The position numbers and the translations under genes are program-made. A stretch of 64,000 nt of DNA, taken from a virus. Under the pieces are notes generated by a model. The model did not search any database and was not told where the DNA came from. It was given only the letters and a program-made list of their open reading frames with translations. The stretch spans positions 1 to 64,000 of IMG/VR virus record IMGVR_UViG_3300042309_002578. One strand, written 5' to 3'. Below are positions 1 through 8,393 of this stretch, piece by piece (within the stretch, counting starts at the first letter, position 1; each line of letters opens with the position of its first letter).

Positions 1-1
1 A

Positions 2-130
2 GCCACAAGTCAGGAGTTGTTTGATAAAGCTACCAATGCCGCTTCTTCCTTATTAGAAAGCAAATTGGAAGAGATATTGGACGCGGAAAAAAAGTGGTTT
101 CTTGAGATTGAGCAAATAAAAGTAAAGTAA
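2..130 (+). CDS. C-terminal end of an unidentified protein (cut by window edge)
   Basis: An open frame runs from base 2 to a TAA at 128-130 and gives the last 42 residues of a protein. It is rich in Leu, Glu and Lys and has the look of an amphipathic helix. The start lies outside the window. A possible 12-codon ORF at 142-180 follows, preceded by an AAGGA site. No function can be assigned. Confidence 0.6.
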   Translation, partial: ATSQELFDKATNAASSLLESKLEEILDAEKKWFLEIEQIKVK

Positions 131-322
131 AGGACAGTAAAATGGAAATTCAACCAAATGGCAAAGAAGTTTTTATATAAATGTAAATAGTCTTTGCGAC
201 CTAAGCACGTCATTAACTAACGTAACTTAGTTATTCAGTTACATCTATCAAGTCTCGCATTTGATAGATGTTGCTGGCTAATTAGTCAGATACTCATTGA
301 ACGTAAGAAAAAAGGAACAATT

Positions 323-511
323 ATGTCTAATATCACATACAAGTTTGGAGATCAAGTTCAAACAGGTGATTTCTTTCAATATGAAGTAATCGAAGATAAA
401 GGTGACACTGTAGTAGTAACACCTGCTTACGGTCATAATGTTCAATGGGGTGAAAAAGGTGGTGAAAAGTATGAGTACAAAAAAGAAGATTTAATTCCAG
501 TTATTCATTAA
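323..511 (+). CDS. Small hypothetical protein, 62 aa
   Basis: The ATG is preceded by AAAAAGGAAC, a good ribosome binding site. The product is acidic/polar, with several short beta-type stretches (QYEVIEDKGDTVVVTPAY), and looks like a small beta-barrel of the kind common among early phage proteins. I recognise no family. It is the first complete gene of a short plus-strand group. Confidence 0.65.
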   Translation: MSNITYKFGDQVQTGDFFQYEVIEDKGDTVVVTPAYGHNVQWGEKGGEKYEYKKEDLIPVIH

Positions 512-596
512 ATATCAGTTACGGGTAATTAATTTAATTTAGTTACTCGTTACTGCTAGTTAATTGCTAGTAGATAATACAAAGATAGGAGACAAA

Positions 597-782
597 ATGA
601 GAATATTTAATTTATTGGGTGTAGTAGCAATCCTTGTTATTTCCCTTGCTGTTTCCTATGTTGCTCCGACAATCGCAGCACATGATGATGATGATTTTAC
701 GGACTTTTTATTGGTTTTAGTAGGAGTCCTTACTGTTTCGGTAATCACAATCACACTCTGCTTGCTCAACAACTTACCCTGA
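597..782 (+). CDS. Small membrane protein, 61 aa
   Basis: The start ATG at 597 is chosen because ATAGGAG lies 6 bases upstream; an upstream in-frame start would lose this site. The protein has two hydrophobic segments (about residues 5-27 and 38-56) separated by the acidic stretch AHDDDDFTD. The N-terminal segment could instead be a signal peptide. The size and two-helix layout are compatible with a holin, but nothing proves that. A degraded endolysin gene lies 1.2 kb away on the other strand, which is the only contextual support. Confidence 0.6.
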   Translation: MRIFNLLGVVAILVISLAVSYVAPTIAAHDDDDFTDFLLVLVGVLTVSVITITLCLLNNLP

Positions 783-885
783 AGAGAGAAATGATTATAC
801 AAGTTAAACTGATGGTTAGAAATCGCGTCTACACAGACAAAATCAAATTCTTGATTTTTGGTTAGTCTGCGCGGGCGGAATTTGT

Positions 886-1074
886 TTGTGTAGCGGCGAT
901 TTTCAGTTACCGGGGCTTAAATGCGAGGAGGCTAAAATTAGCCGGACATATTGGAATCGGATAACAAAAGATGAAGAGGCGATCGCATACCCGACTCTAT
1001 GCAAGCTTGAAAAGGGTTTTGGTGTTAATTTTGGCGTTAATTTCAATACCATTTATGACAATTTAATTGTTTAA
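886..1074 (+). pseudogene. Truncated XRE-type helix-turn-helix regulator
   Basis: The frame contains ISRTYWNRI and YPTLCKLEKGFGV, which resemble recognition-helix and following-helix segments of XRE/Cro repressors. The part before helix 2 is missing: the upstream sequence in this frame is not repressor-like, and the only possible starts are a GTG at 886 or none. I read it as the C-terminal remnant of a repressor. A short intact regulator beginning near 920 cannot be excluded. Confidence 0.4.
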
Positions 1075-1093
1075 AAATTGGACTTTATTTTCT

Positions 1094-1122
1094 TGACTTT
1101 ATATACGATTTGATATATATCT
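1094..1122 (+). promoter_or_regulatory. Predicted sigma-70 promoter for 1256-1945
   Basis: TTGACT at 1094-1099 is followed after 17 bases by TATATC at 1117-1122. A 14-codon ORF (1154-1201) and then the 124-aa gene follow. The spacer lacks the GTTRACCA core of promoter family 1. Confidence 0.45.
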
Positions 1123-1255
1123 AATTATAGATAAATAAAAATCAAATCAACAAAATGTCAAACATAGATTATCGCTGTCCAGATGTGTCTAGACTTTGGT
1201 AATTTTGGGTAAGTTTTATAGAACGGTAAATCAAATTTCAAAATTAAGAGCAAAA

Positions 1256-1630
1256 ATGTCAACTTTAAGAATATCGAAAGAAGCTGTAGAGTACGGCGAG
1301 AATATTAGACTATTTTCAGATATATCTGAAAACTATGACATTAGGGTGAATGGGAACGGAATATTTAATTACAAGATTTCTAGCTCCCACCCAACATGGA
1401 TAGAAGTGCAAATACCAGAAAAGATTAATTTATCCGGCGAAAACATCGAAGCAAGAAATTTAATTAATGTCCAGATTGCAGACGGTTTACTTTCAGTAAA
1501 CACAGCGTCACTAATAACCACAATTAGTGATTTTGTCAAAACTAAAGGATGGAATGTAGAAGAAATTCCTGATAGATTTAGCGATCATCCTAGTAATTTA
1601 AATAACCCGACAATAACAACAATTAAGTAA
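1256..1630 (+). CDS. Hypothetical protein, 124 aa
   Basis: ATG at 1256 is preceded by AAGAGCAAAA and is preferred to a TTG at 1196. The protein alternates hydrophobic and polar residues, with no membrane segment and no recognised motif. Its gene is 9 bases ahead of the next one, so the two are probably co-transcribed from the promoter near 1094. Confidence 0.6.
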   Translation: MSTLRISKEAVEYGENIRLFSDISENYDIRVNGNGIFNYKISSSHPTWIEVQIPEKINLSGENIEARNLINVQIADGLLSVNTASLITTISDFVKTKGWNVEEIPDRFSDHPSNLNNPTITTIK

Positions 1631-1639
1631 GCAAAAATA

Positions 1640-1945
1640 ATGACACAAATTGATTTACATATAACCCAAAAAGGGGAATCTAGAAACAAAATTGGCAGCA
1701 AAGCCAACAAAGACCAAATATACACAGTTGGTTTTGGGAGTGCGTACATTTGCAAAGAAGATAGGGAGTCTGTTTTTGATTTTGAAATAGATTTAATAAC
1801 TTTGAAAGATGCTGAAAATCAAATCCATTTTGAGCCTAATACAAAATATTTTTTAGAGGTTTCAGCACCGCTGTGGAGCGCGACATGGGAAAGAGATGGT
1901 GATGGTGAATGGATTTGTATAAAATCTGGCGACGGATTTGCTTAA
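1640..1945 (+). CDS. Hypothetical protein, 101 aa
   Basis: It follows the preceding gene by 9 bases. The C-terminal half carries a Trp-rich segment (SAPLWSATWERDGDGEW). I recognise no family. Its stop codon overlaps by four bases the end of the degraded lysin gene on the opposite strand, so the two are convergent without a terminator between them. Confidence 0.6.
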   Translation: MTQIDLHITQKGESRNKIGSKANKDQIYTVGFGSAYICKEDRESVFDFEIDLITLKDAENQIHFEPNTKYFLEVSAPLWSATWERDGDGEWICIKSGDGFA

Positions 1946-2598
1946 ATTTGTCCACCATCAACACCGCTTTGAATTGGTGTAGTTAGCCTTAAAATCCGAG
2001 GGTAGCCAACGTTTACGAATCCCTCTGCGGGGGATTCGTAGATGCAGTCTAATGTTTTTCCCCTAAATCACCATCAACAGAAATTTGGTTCTTGGGGTGG
2101 CTTTATTCCACAAAATCTGGAATGCCTTAATTGAGTCTACACGAATGTCTGCTGTGCTGCTTTTACAATCAAAGTGCATTGCATCTGCATTCTCATAAGT
2201 CCAAGCAAACCCGTTTTTTTTGCATTATATCTTTAGCGTCTTTCCATTCTTCAATATCCAAGGACGCGCCCCTTTGATGGTCAGACTTGCCAGGATAGGC
2301 AACAAGATTCTTTATTAATCCCCTTTATTTTTGCGAATACAGCATCGCTTGAGCAATTACAGACCTGTAGGCACTATTTATAGTAATCGGCTTACCGTAG
2401 GCAGATATAGCAGCAGACAAAGCTTTTTTTGGTTGATGGCTGACAATACGGAAAAAGCCCATCACCAGAGTTAATTTTTAAATCCTCAAAATTAACCAAA
2501 GAATTTGGTGCTAACTCATTTAATTGCTGAAATAGCTGTAAATCAAGCCCACGCGCTTGCATTGTGTTGCCAGTTAGCAAATCCTTAACTTTTGTCAT
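1942..2598 (-). pseudogene. Frameshifted endolysin: M15-type peptidase plus peptidoglycan-binding domain
   Basis: Read through several frames, the minus strand encodes one coherent lysin. The N-terminus MTKVKDLLTGN and the segment ITINSAYRSVIAQAMLY are typical of D-Ala-D-Ala carboxypeptidase (VanY-like) M15 domains. The metal-site motif SDHQRGASLDIEEW and then WTYENADAMHFD follow, and a peptidoglycan-binding-type segment VDGDLGEKTL comes last. The frame is broken near 2425 (7 A instead of 6), near 2220 (8 A instead of 7) and near 2080 (3 T instead of 4), and a TAA interrupts it near 2330. All three indels are in homopolymers, so either decay or base-calling error is possible. If intact it would cleave host peptidoglycan at lysis. 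Confidence 0.75.
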
Positions 2599-2621
2599 AA
2601 TATTTTTTGGTAAAATAAAAA

Positions 2622-2653
2622 TCAAAAAACGGCTGGATGGGGGAAACAGCCGT
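2622..2653 (-). terminator. Intrinsic terminator after the TerS-like gene
   Basis: On the minus strand ACGGCTG pairs with CAGCCGT (7 bp, 11-nt loop) and is followed by six T. It separates the 2712-3548 gene from the lysin pseudogene. Confidence 0.75.
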
Positions 2654-2711
2654 AATATTCATATAAAACAATTTGAATTTATCTTAATCCCAAATTAAAA
2701 AAATGTCAACA

Positions 2712-3548
2712 CTATTCACTGTCTTCTGTTGATCTATTTCGCATTTCTAGAGCCTGTGCAGCAATATTATCAACATCTACTGTGCTGTCAGATTCTTCAT
2801 CGTTATCAACATCAGGAGCTACACCCACCTCTTTGTAATACTCGTCTTCTATAACCATATTAAAAGCATTTTGTATTTTTTCTGACATCGCCATCTCCGA
2901 TTCTTTGATGGCATTTATAATTCTTGGCACTATTTCGTATGGAATTATCTTTGCAGCGACTAAAGAATTGAGAGCGATAGCAATGTCGCCCATTCCAGGC
3001 TCAAACACATGATACCCTTTACGTCGCAACAAGTCTTTAGCCCAAATGTCGTCACCGACAGCCTCCCTAGTTAACTTTGTAGAAACTTCCATAAAAGTTG
3101 CTGCATCTCTAAACCCCCATCTAGAAGGTTCTATAATTATTGTTTTGCCGTCTTGTTCGGCCGTGGACCGAACAATTGGCTGTTTTAGCATTTGCTCGGC
3201 TTTATCAAGTAAAGTTCTGCTACTGTTTAAAATCCTGTCCCTGTGTTCTTCCCAATGTAGCAACATCGCTTCTTCGCGTTGATTGAGCTTATGCCTTAGC
3301 CATTCTTCTTTTCTTTTTTGCCAATTAAATTTTAAACTCCATGTCTGAATTGTTGACATAGCTTTTGTTGGTGGCAAAGATTCGCCAGGTTTTGTGTTGG
3401 CATAAATTCTTTGCAACTCAGAGTTGTTGCAATTGTAATAAATGTAATCCGTAAAAGCTATGTATGCCCTCAAGCTTTCCTCTTTCATCCTTGGGCATAC
3501 AGACTCAATAGCAGCAAATGATACTTCTTTATTTGGTTTTGTGGACAT
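2712..3548 (-). CDS. Terminase small subunit-like protein
   Basis: The 278-residue product (start at 3548; an alternative ATG lies at 3575) has an N-terminal HTH-like region. Its segment STIQTWSLKFNWQKRKEEWL is typical of phage small terminases that choose the DNA for packaging. A long helical central region (RDRILNSSRTLLDKAEQMLKQ) and an acidic tail rich in Asp and Glu follow. It lies directly downstream of the ParB-methyltransferase gene, 84 bases away, and ends at a terminator. The large terminase is 5.3 kb away on the same strand. The assignment rests on motif resemblance and context. Confidence 0.6.
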   Translation of the reverse strand: MSTKPNKEVSFAAIESVCPRMKEESLRAYIAFTDYIYYNCNNSELQRIYANTKPGESLPPTKAMSTIQTWSLKFNWQKRKEEWLRHKLNQREEAMLLHWEEHRDRILNSSRTLLDKAEQMLKQPIVRSTAEQDGKTIIIEPSRWGFRDAATFMEVSTKLTREAVGDDIWAKDLLRRKGYHVFEPGMGDIAIALNSLVAAKIIPYEIVPRIINAIKESEMAMSEKIQNAFNMVIEDEYYKEVGVAPDVDNDEESDSTVDVDNIAAQALEMRNRSTEDSE

Positions 3549-3632
3549 TTTAAAAAGAAAAAATATACTATACATCCAAGTTAAAAGTATAATATATTTT
3601 TTGTCAAATATTTAATTTTAGACAACAAAACT

Positions 3633-5051
3633 CTAAAATCCCAATTGATCCTCAGATATTTCTTCTGATGCAGAACCGTCACCAATATCAACACCATCTC
3701 TAATAATTTTGATTTTTCCTCCGTTGAAATTTTCCCATCTGGTGGCGATAACATTGGCGAAACGCTCGTCCAATTCTGTCGTGTAGCAAACTCTATTAAG
3801 CTCATCGCAAGCAATTAGTGTTGTACCGCTTCCGCCAAACAAATCAAGAACTAAATCGCCTATCTGACTAGAATTTTCTAGGAAATATTTAACCAGTGGT
3901 GTTGGCTTTTGTGTTGGATGCACATATCCATCGGTGTCACAATTTTTCTTATCTAAATGAGTTGTTGCACATTCAACAATAGTTGTCTGTTTTCTGTCTC
4001 CGTGCCATATATGCGCTGCACCTTCTTTCCATCCATAAAGTATCGGCTCGTGTTTCCACTGATAGTCAGCGCGTCCCATAATCATAGATGTTTTCATCCA
4101 AATTAAGCATGATTGCAATTTCCAGGGTTGGGCAACAAAAGCATTCCTAAAATGATGACCCATAGTGTCTGCATGACATATATATATTGGTCCTCCTTCA
4201 ATCATACATCTGTCTATAGATGCGTAGACTTTATCTAAGAATTTGCGAAATTCTACATCCGACATACTGTCGTTTTTGATTTTCCCAAGCGGAGCATTTA
4301 TTTGTCTTTCTGTTAATTCTCCACCACGAGATTCTGGGTCATAATCAACGTTGTATGGTGGATCTGTAAAACACATTGCGGCCTTATTCCCATTCATCAA
4401 AAGAGCGATATTTTTTCTGTTTGTACAGTCACCGCAGACTAATCTGTGTTCACCCATAAGAACCAAATCGCCAAGCTTGACCCTAATTTGAACAGCATCT
4501 GCCGCAGGTGCTTCATCTTCATCGCCATCTCCATCTCCTTCGCCATTCCCGTCGCCATCTCCATCTCCTTCGCTATTGTCGTCATCATTTTTATAGTTGA
4601 CACTATCTGGGTTTTTGGACGCGATCGCTATTAGTTCATCAAGTTCGTCTGGCGTGTAAGGTAGCGCGTTACCAAAGGTTTCTGGCTGGATGTTTTTAAT
4701 TTCAGCTAAAAGCACAGCCTCCTTTTCTTTGTCTGGTTTACCCCTCGTTTGGTTCATCACAATTGTCAGCCTTTTGGCATCTATGTCGCTTATGCCGTAT
4801 AAAATATTGGCGACAATAACGCCATCTTGAGACATTTCCATATAACGATGCTCCCCATCAATTATTTGATAAGCATCATTAATAGTGGGGTGTGGACGGA
4901 CCAAGACTTCAAGAACCTGCCCAAAGTCATCAAGCGATTCTTGAATTGCCTCTTGTTGCCTGTCGGTCGTTTCGTTTGGATTCCAAGGATTTGGGTGAAC
5001 TTTATTGACTGGTATTTTTACGCCATACTCAATGTTTGTAATTTTTTGCAT
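3633..5051 (-). CDS. ParB-like nuclease domain fused to a beta-class DNA methyltransferase
   Basis: Residues about 10-115 form a ParB/Srx domain (HPNPWNPNETT, then IDGEHRYMEM). A linker of Gly, Asp and Glu repeats at about 152-185 follows, encoded by short repeated DNA. The C-terminal half is an N4/N6-methyltransferase with the catalytic DPPYNV near residue 231 and the S-adenosylmethionine site LDLFGGSGTT near 410; catalytic motif before cofactor motif is the beta-class order. Such fusions are common next to phage terminases, where they modify phage DNA against host restriction. At 472 residues it is full length. The target sequence cannot be read from the protein. Confidence 0.9.
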   Translation of the reverse strand: MQKITNIEYGVKIPVNKVHPNPWNPNETTDRQQEAIQESLDDFGQVLEVLVRPHPTINDAYQIIDGEHRYMEMSQDGVIVANILYGISDIDAKRLTIVMNQTRGKPDKEKEAVLLAEIKNIQPETFGNALPYTPDELDELIAIASKNPDSVNYKNDDDNSEGDGDGDGNGEGDGDGDEDEAPAADAVQIRVKLGDLVLMGEHRLVCGDCTNRKNIALLMNGNKAAMCFTDPPYNVDYDPESRGGELTERQINAPLGKIKNDSMSDVEFRKFLDKVYASIDRCMIEGGPIYICHADTMGHHFRNAFVAQPWKLQSCLIWMKTSMIMGRADYQWKHEPILYGWKEGAAHIWHGDRKQTTIVECATTHLDKKNCDTDGYVHPTQKPTPLVKYFLENSSQIGDLVLDLFGGSGTTLIACDELNRVCYTTELDERFANVIATRWENFNGGKIKIIRDGVDIGDGSASEEISEDQLGF

Positions 5052-5122
5052 CTTATTTTTCTAATACAAGGACTAAAACAAAATTATAATTGATATTAGT
5101 AAGATTTATCACGAGATTAATT

Positions 5123-5602
5123 ATGAATGCTAATGTTTTTAGTCAAGACTACAACCCAGACGAGGATGGGTATATTACTGTAACCACAGAAAAAGGAGTT
5201 AACGACATAGCTGCAAAAGTTTTCCCTGGCGAAAATGTAACAAGGTTTAAAGAGATTGTTGACTTAAACCCAGATGAATATGGAGAAGATTATTTTGGTA
5301 AAGCAGAGCTAAAATTAGACCAAAAACCAAAGCGGATAAAAATCCCATTTGAAAGAGAAATACTAAAATTTGCACGACCACTGTTTGACAAAACAAGTAC
5401 AAAAATATCAGGAGCAAAAGATTTGCTGGTAAAGCTTGACAGTATCCCAGCATTAAGAGGTTTTTCAAGAGAAGCAATAGAAAGTCTTACTACTGCTACT
5501 TCTGATCTTTATAGCCCATCTCTTCTGAGTGATACAGCAGGTATATACGAAGACCAAGAATTACCAAGATTAATCCCTTGGCTGCTTTCTGGCAAGCAAT
5601 AA
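5123..5602 (+). CDS. Hypothetical protein, 159 aa
   Basis: ATG at 5123 begins MNANVFSQDYNPDEDGY. The protein is mainly helical in its second half, with no membrane segment and no recognised motif. It is divergent from the ParB-methyltransferase gene and followed immediately by a strong terminator. Confidence 0.6.
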   Translation: MNANVFSQDYNPDEDGYITVTTEKGVNDIAAKVFPGENVTRFKEIVDLNPDEYGEDYFGKAELKLDQKPKRIKIPFEREILKFARPLFDKTSTKISGAKDLLVKLDSIPALRGFSREAIESLTTATSDLYSPSLLSDTAGIYEDQELPRLIPWLLSGKQ

Positions 5603-5612
5603 TTTTTTTATA

Positions 5613-5661
5613 AAAAAGTAATATCCTCAAAAAATTCTGTTTTTTGAGGATATTACTTTTT
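5613..5661. terminator. Bidirectional terminator, 22-bp perfect stem
   Basis: AAAAAGTAATATCCTCAAAAAA (5613-5634) pairs perfectly with 5640-5661 around a 5-base loop. A and T tracts on both sides suit termination of both convergent genes (5123-5602 and 5691-6161). Confidence 0.85.
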
Positions 5662-5690
5662 GTCAGTGCTTTATTGGCAAAATAATGTAC

Positions 5691-6161
5691 TTATTTTTCT
5701 TCTAAGTGTGGGAAAAGATGCCATTTATCTTTTATTTCAACTCTTAAATTTGAAAAATGAATAATGGCAGCAACAGCGATCGCAGTGCCAAGAGCTTTTT
5801 TCTGGTCTTCATTTAAACTTTTTTCTATTTTAATACCAAGGAGATATTCAATAATTGGCTTAAAAACAAAAAAACAAAAATCGTCAAAAATGTTTTTTCT
5901 TTTTTTCATATAAGCAAATGTTGTCTCCCAATCTAGCTCCTCATTTGTAATGTTGTCAGGGATTGAAGAAACAAATATTCCTTGGACGAGGATATTTTCT
6001 GGGTTTGTTTTAACTAAGTTTTTAATCAAAGTTTTGGCTAAAAGGGTTAAATAGTTTGAAGATCCAGATGAAGACTCGGCTTCCTCTAAAATCTTACTTA
6101 CAACACCTTGTAAGGAAGGTGTGAGTTCGTTGTACATCTTGATGATTGTTGTTGTTTGCAT
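5691..6161 (-). CDS. Hypothetical protein, 156 aa
   Basis: The ATG at 6161 follows a family-2 promoter. The protein is largely helical, with a hydrophobic stretch near the C-terminus (KALGTAIAVAAIIHF) that could be one membrane segment. No family recognised. Confidence 0.6.
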   Translation of the reverse strand: MQTTTIIKMYNELTPSLQGVVSKILEEAESSSGSSNYLTLLAKTLIKNLVKTNPENILVQGIFVSSIPDNITNEELDWETTFAYMKKRKNIFDDFCFFVFKPIIEYLLGIKIEKSLNEDQKKALGTAIAVAAIIHFSNLRVEIKDKWHLFPHLEEK

Positions 6162-6194
6162 TTTGTTGTTTTTGTTTTGTTATCTTCTTTCAAG

Positions 6195-6223
6195 ATATTA
6201 ACACAATATTAATTTAATGTCAA
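6195..6223 (-). promoter_or_regulatory. Family-2 promoter with AATATT palindromes
   Basis: On the minus strand TTGACA (6223-6218) is separated by exactly 17 bases from TAATAT (6200-6195). AATATTGAATTAATGT lies directly upstream of the -35 and a second AATATT-type motif lies inside the spacer. It would drive 5691-6161. The same architecture occurs at 21773-21801. Confidence 0.7.
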
Positions 6224-6263
6224 CCAATATTGAATTAATGTCTGACTTTACAAATTGACACTC

Positions 6264-7037
6264 TCATGGCTGAATCCACCAAAAGGATCTAAAGGTCAGA
6301 TTCACTCGCTGCCCAATAATCTTTTTTGTTTTCGGTAGTGAGTGTAAATGTGTCCGTTGGCAACCTTCTTTCATAATCAACAAAGACCCATGTTCTAACC
6401 ACAAACTTTCAGTCTGCCTACTCTCTTTTTCCATAAAACTAAATTTGCGAATAGCACCAAAAGAAACTGATGCGATCGCCGGATCTACACCCATCCGGCT
6501 GTCATCATCGCTGTGCCAACCAATACTACTGTTCCCGTCGTTGTAAAGGTTGCCAAACACGATGTTAAATTTGTAGTCAAATACCTCCATTATTTTGCTT
6601 CGCAAAGATAAAAGTGGTGGATTCCATGTCTTTGCTCTCATCTCAATGTTTGCGTATTTGTATGATGTATCTGTATCACCATAAAGACACTCTTTTCTTG
6701 GTACATCAATCATTTTTTGATTAATGTACATTTGATTTTGTCGCCAATCTAAATCAACAAACTCCATGAAAAAATTGGTTGCCGTATTAGTATCTAAAAA
6801 ATCTGGATAGTAGATGTAATGCGGGTGTTCGACCACGTTGCTTAAACTAAATAAAGAAAGTTGTAGTGACATATTTTTTAGGCAATATTCCTGACAATTA
6901 ATTGCATCGCACTCAATTGAAAACTCGACAATACTCTTTGCTTGTCTCAAACAATCTTCTTTGTCTTCTGACTGACAGGAATCATATTTTTTACCACCTT
7001 TGAAAACTTTAGAATGGTAAAAATTGCCATATTGCAA
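6264..7037 (-). CDS. AlkB-like 2-oxoglutarate/Fe(II) dioxygenase
   Basis: The product carries the iron-binding HxD of AlkB in GWHSDDDSRMG, the following FGAIRKFSF strand, the second histidine near HLHSLPKTKK, and the Arg-containing GQRVNLTFRSF that binds 2-oxoglutarate. AlkB proteins demethylate alkylated bases in single-stranded DNA or RNA. The family's usual start is probably the ATG at 6872 (MSLQLSLF). The 55 codons before it, from a TTG at 7037, are also protein-like and Cys-rich, so an extended form is possible. Upstream genes are 7134-7325 and its promoter. Confidence 0.85.
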   Translation of the reverse strand: MQYGNFYHSKVFKGGKKYDSCQSEDKEDCLRQAKSIVEFSIECDAINCQEYCLKNMSLQLSLFSLSNVVEHPHYIYYPDFLDTNTATNFFMEFVDLDWRQNQMYINQKMIDVPRKECLYGDTDTSYKYANIEMRAKTWNPPLLSLRSKIMEVFDYKFNIVFGNLYNDGNSSIGWHSDDDSRMGVDPAIASVSFGAIRKFSFMEKESRQTESLWLEHGSLLIMKEGCQRTHLHSLPKTKKIIGQRVNLTFRSFWWIQP

Positions 7038-7133
7038 TATGACAACTCGATTAGATAATCTTGGTAAATGAAAGTTTCCGTTTCCATAGTTTTATAAAAT
7101 TAATTAGGGCATTTGAGTAATGTCCAATTACCA

Positions 7134-7325
7134 CTAAACCAAATTAAATTTTTTACGACTATCCAGAAGTAAGTCGTTTTTTATTTTCCATATTCTTTCG
7201 GCGCACAGCCAGCCGTCTTTCGTGGCTGTGTCTTCTGGTGGACAATTGACACTTTGGTAAAATAAATCAATGCCGTCATTGAATTGTTTTAAATGTTTAC
7301 CAGAACTAACTTTATTTGTCGCCAC
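7134..7325 (-). CDS. Small hypothetical protein, 63 aa
   Basis: It begins MATNKVSSGKHLKQFNDGI and contains GWLCAERIWKIKNDLLLDS. No family recognised. It is the first gene after the promoter at 7416-7443 and is followed by the AlkB gene. Confidence 0.55.
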   Translation of the reverse strand: MATNKVSSGKHLKQFNDGIDLFYQSVNCPPEDTATKDGWLCAERIWKIKNDLLLDSRKKFNLV

Positions 7326-7415
7326 AGCAACATTTTTTGGTTTGTTTAAGACTTTTCGCAGAATGTTTATTCAAAGCACTGTAATTCTCCTAATTTAATT
7401 TTTCCCTACATCAAT

Positions 7416-7443
7416 ATTATATCACACTAAATTAATATTGCAA
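7416..7443 (-). promoter_or_regulatory. Predicted promoter with AATATT palindrome upstream
   Basis: On the minus strand TTGCAA (7443-7438) and a consensus TATAAT (7421-7416) are 16 bases apart. AATATTAAGTCAATATT lies just upstream (about 7445-7461) and matches the family-2 operator. Confidence 0.65.
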
Positions 7444-7504
7444 CAATATTGACTTAATATTTTGCTTGTGGTAAAATAAAGACATGAAAAGCGGGTGAGC
7501 AAAA

Positions 7505-7633
7505 ATGCCAATACAAGAATTTGATTGCAGTGTTGTTTATAGGGGTAGAAATTTCTATGTTCAAGAAAATTTGCGACCCCTTGGGTATAATTGGGAAAAG
7601 TTCAGCTACCAAAAGAAAATATTCTGTTTTTGA
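7505..7633 (+). CDS. Very small protein, 42 aa
   Basis: The ATG at 7505 starts MPIQEFDCSVVYRGRNFYV and ends in a hydrophobic tail. It lies in the divergent gap facing the 7134 gene. Residue composition is plausible for a real small protein, but there is no strong ribosome binding site. Confidence 0.4.
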   Translation: MPIQEFDCSVVYRGRNFYVQENLRPLGYNWEKFSYQKKIFCF

Positions 7634-7689
7634 GTGTAATGAGTTTTAAATAATTATGTTAAGATATTGTTATCTTAACAAATAACAAA

Positions 7690-8130
7690 ATGAACAACAC
7701 AATACACGAAACCAGAGAAACACTCGAATTAAAATCACAACAAATTGTAGAACAAGGAGGCTTTGATAAGAATGACCTAACCTCCTTTTTTATATTCCGT
7801 TCACCCGCAGAGGTAAAGTTTGCCGAAATGCTGCGAGACGCTGGTTTTGTATTTGGCGTAAACGTAAGAATGCAGCTTCAACAACGTGACGGATCTTTTG
7901 CGTTCAGAGAGGCAGATTTTTTAATCTTTGGTGCTAAAAAAATAGTCGTTGAAATTGATGGTGCTGCATACCATCAAGACAAAGTTAAGGATGCTATACG
8001 CAACTCTTTGTTTGCTCGTAATGGCTTTGTTGTCGTAAGAATACCAGCAGGAAAACTTTATGATTCTTCTTATGCTGAAAATTGCATAAAATCAATCAAA
8101 AATTTGTCAATGAACGAGAACAGTGCATAA
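7690..8130 (+). CDS. DUF559-type endonuclease-like protein
   Basis: The 146-residue protein carries the Vsr/DUF559 fold signature: an early Glu (SPAEVKFAEMLRDAG), the catalytic strand VEIDGAAYHQD, and FVVVRIPAGKLYD. Members are PD-(D/E)xK-type nucleases, usually predicted to cut or nick DNA. The motif order and length fit a complete stand-alone domain. An inverted ATGTTAAGATA/TATCTTAACA motif at about 7656-7681 precedes the ATG and could be an operator. Confidence 0.8.
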   Translation: MNNTIHETRETLELKSQQIVEQGGFDKNDLTSFFIFRSPAEVKFAEMLRDAGFVFGVNVRMQLQQRDGSFAFREADFLIFGAKKIVVEIDGAAYHQDKVKDAIRNSLFARNGFVVVRIPAGKLYDSSYAENCIKSIKNLSMNENSA

Positions 8131-8139
8131 AGTATTTTG

Positions 8140-8168
8140 TTGACTTTTGTTATCCAGTGGTATATGCT
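8140..8168 (+). promoter_or_regulatory. Predicted promoter for the HTH operon
   Basis: TTGACT at 8140-8145, a 17-base spacer containing GTTATCCAGTGG, then TATGCT at 8163-8168. The spacer resembles a diverged family-1 core. Confidence 0.55.
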
Positions 8169-8207
8169 ATATAAAGAAGCAAAAAACACAAGCAAAAACA
8201 AAAATAT

Positions 8208-8339
8208 ATGTCAGCACCAAAAAGCAAAGAACTCACAAGAAATGAAAAGATCAGTGCTATTCTGCAAAACTTTAAAACAGTTCCTTGGCATAACGGGCTT
8301 GAAACTCTAGATTACAGTCTTCCGCTTGAACAATGGTAA
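8208..8339 (+). CDS. Very small protein, 43 aa
   Basis: ATG at 8208 opens a 43-codon frame (MSAPKSKELTRNEKISAIL...) 40 bases after the promoter's -10 box and 54 bases before the HTH gene. It may be the partner of the regulator, but it resembles no toxin I know. Confidence 0.45.
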   Translation: MSAPKSKELTRNEKISAILQNFKTVPWHNGLETLDYSLPLEQW

Positions 8340-8393
8340 TTGTTAAAGCATGATATCTCTATACAGAACAAATACTAACTAAGGACGCTAACC

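Noticed and set aside
10-213. Minus-strand 67-codon frame at the window edge
   Set aside because: It is antisense to the plus-strand C-terminal coding segment 2-130, which has better protein character.
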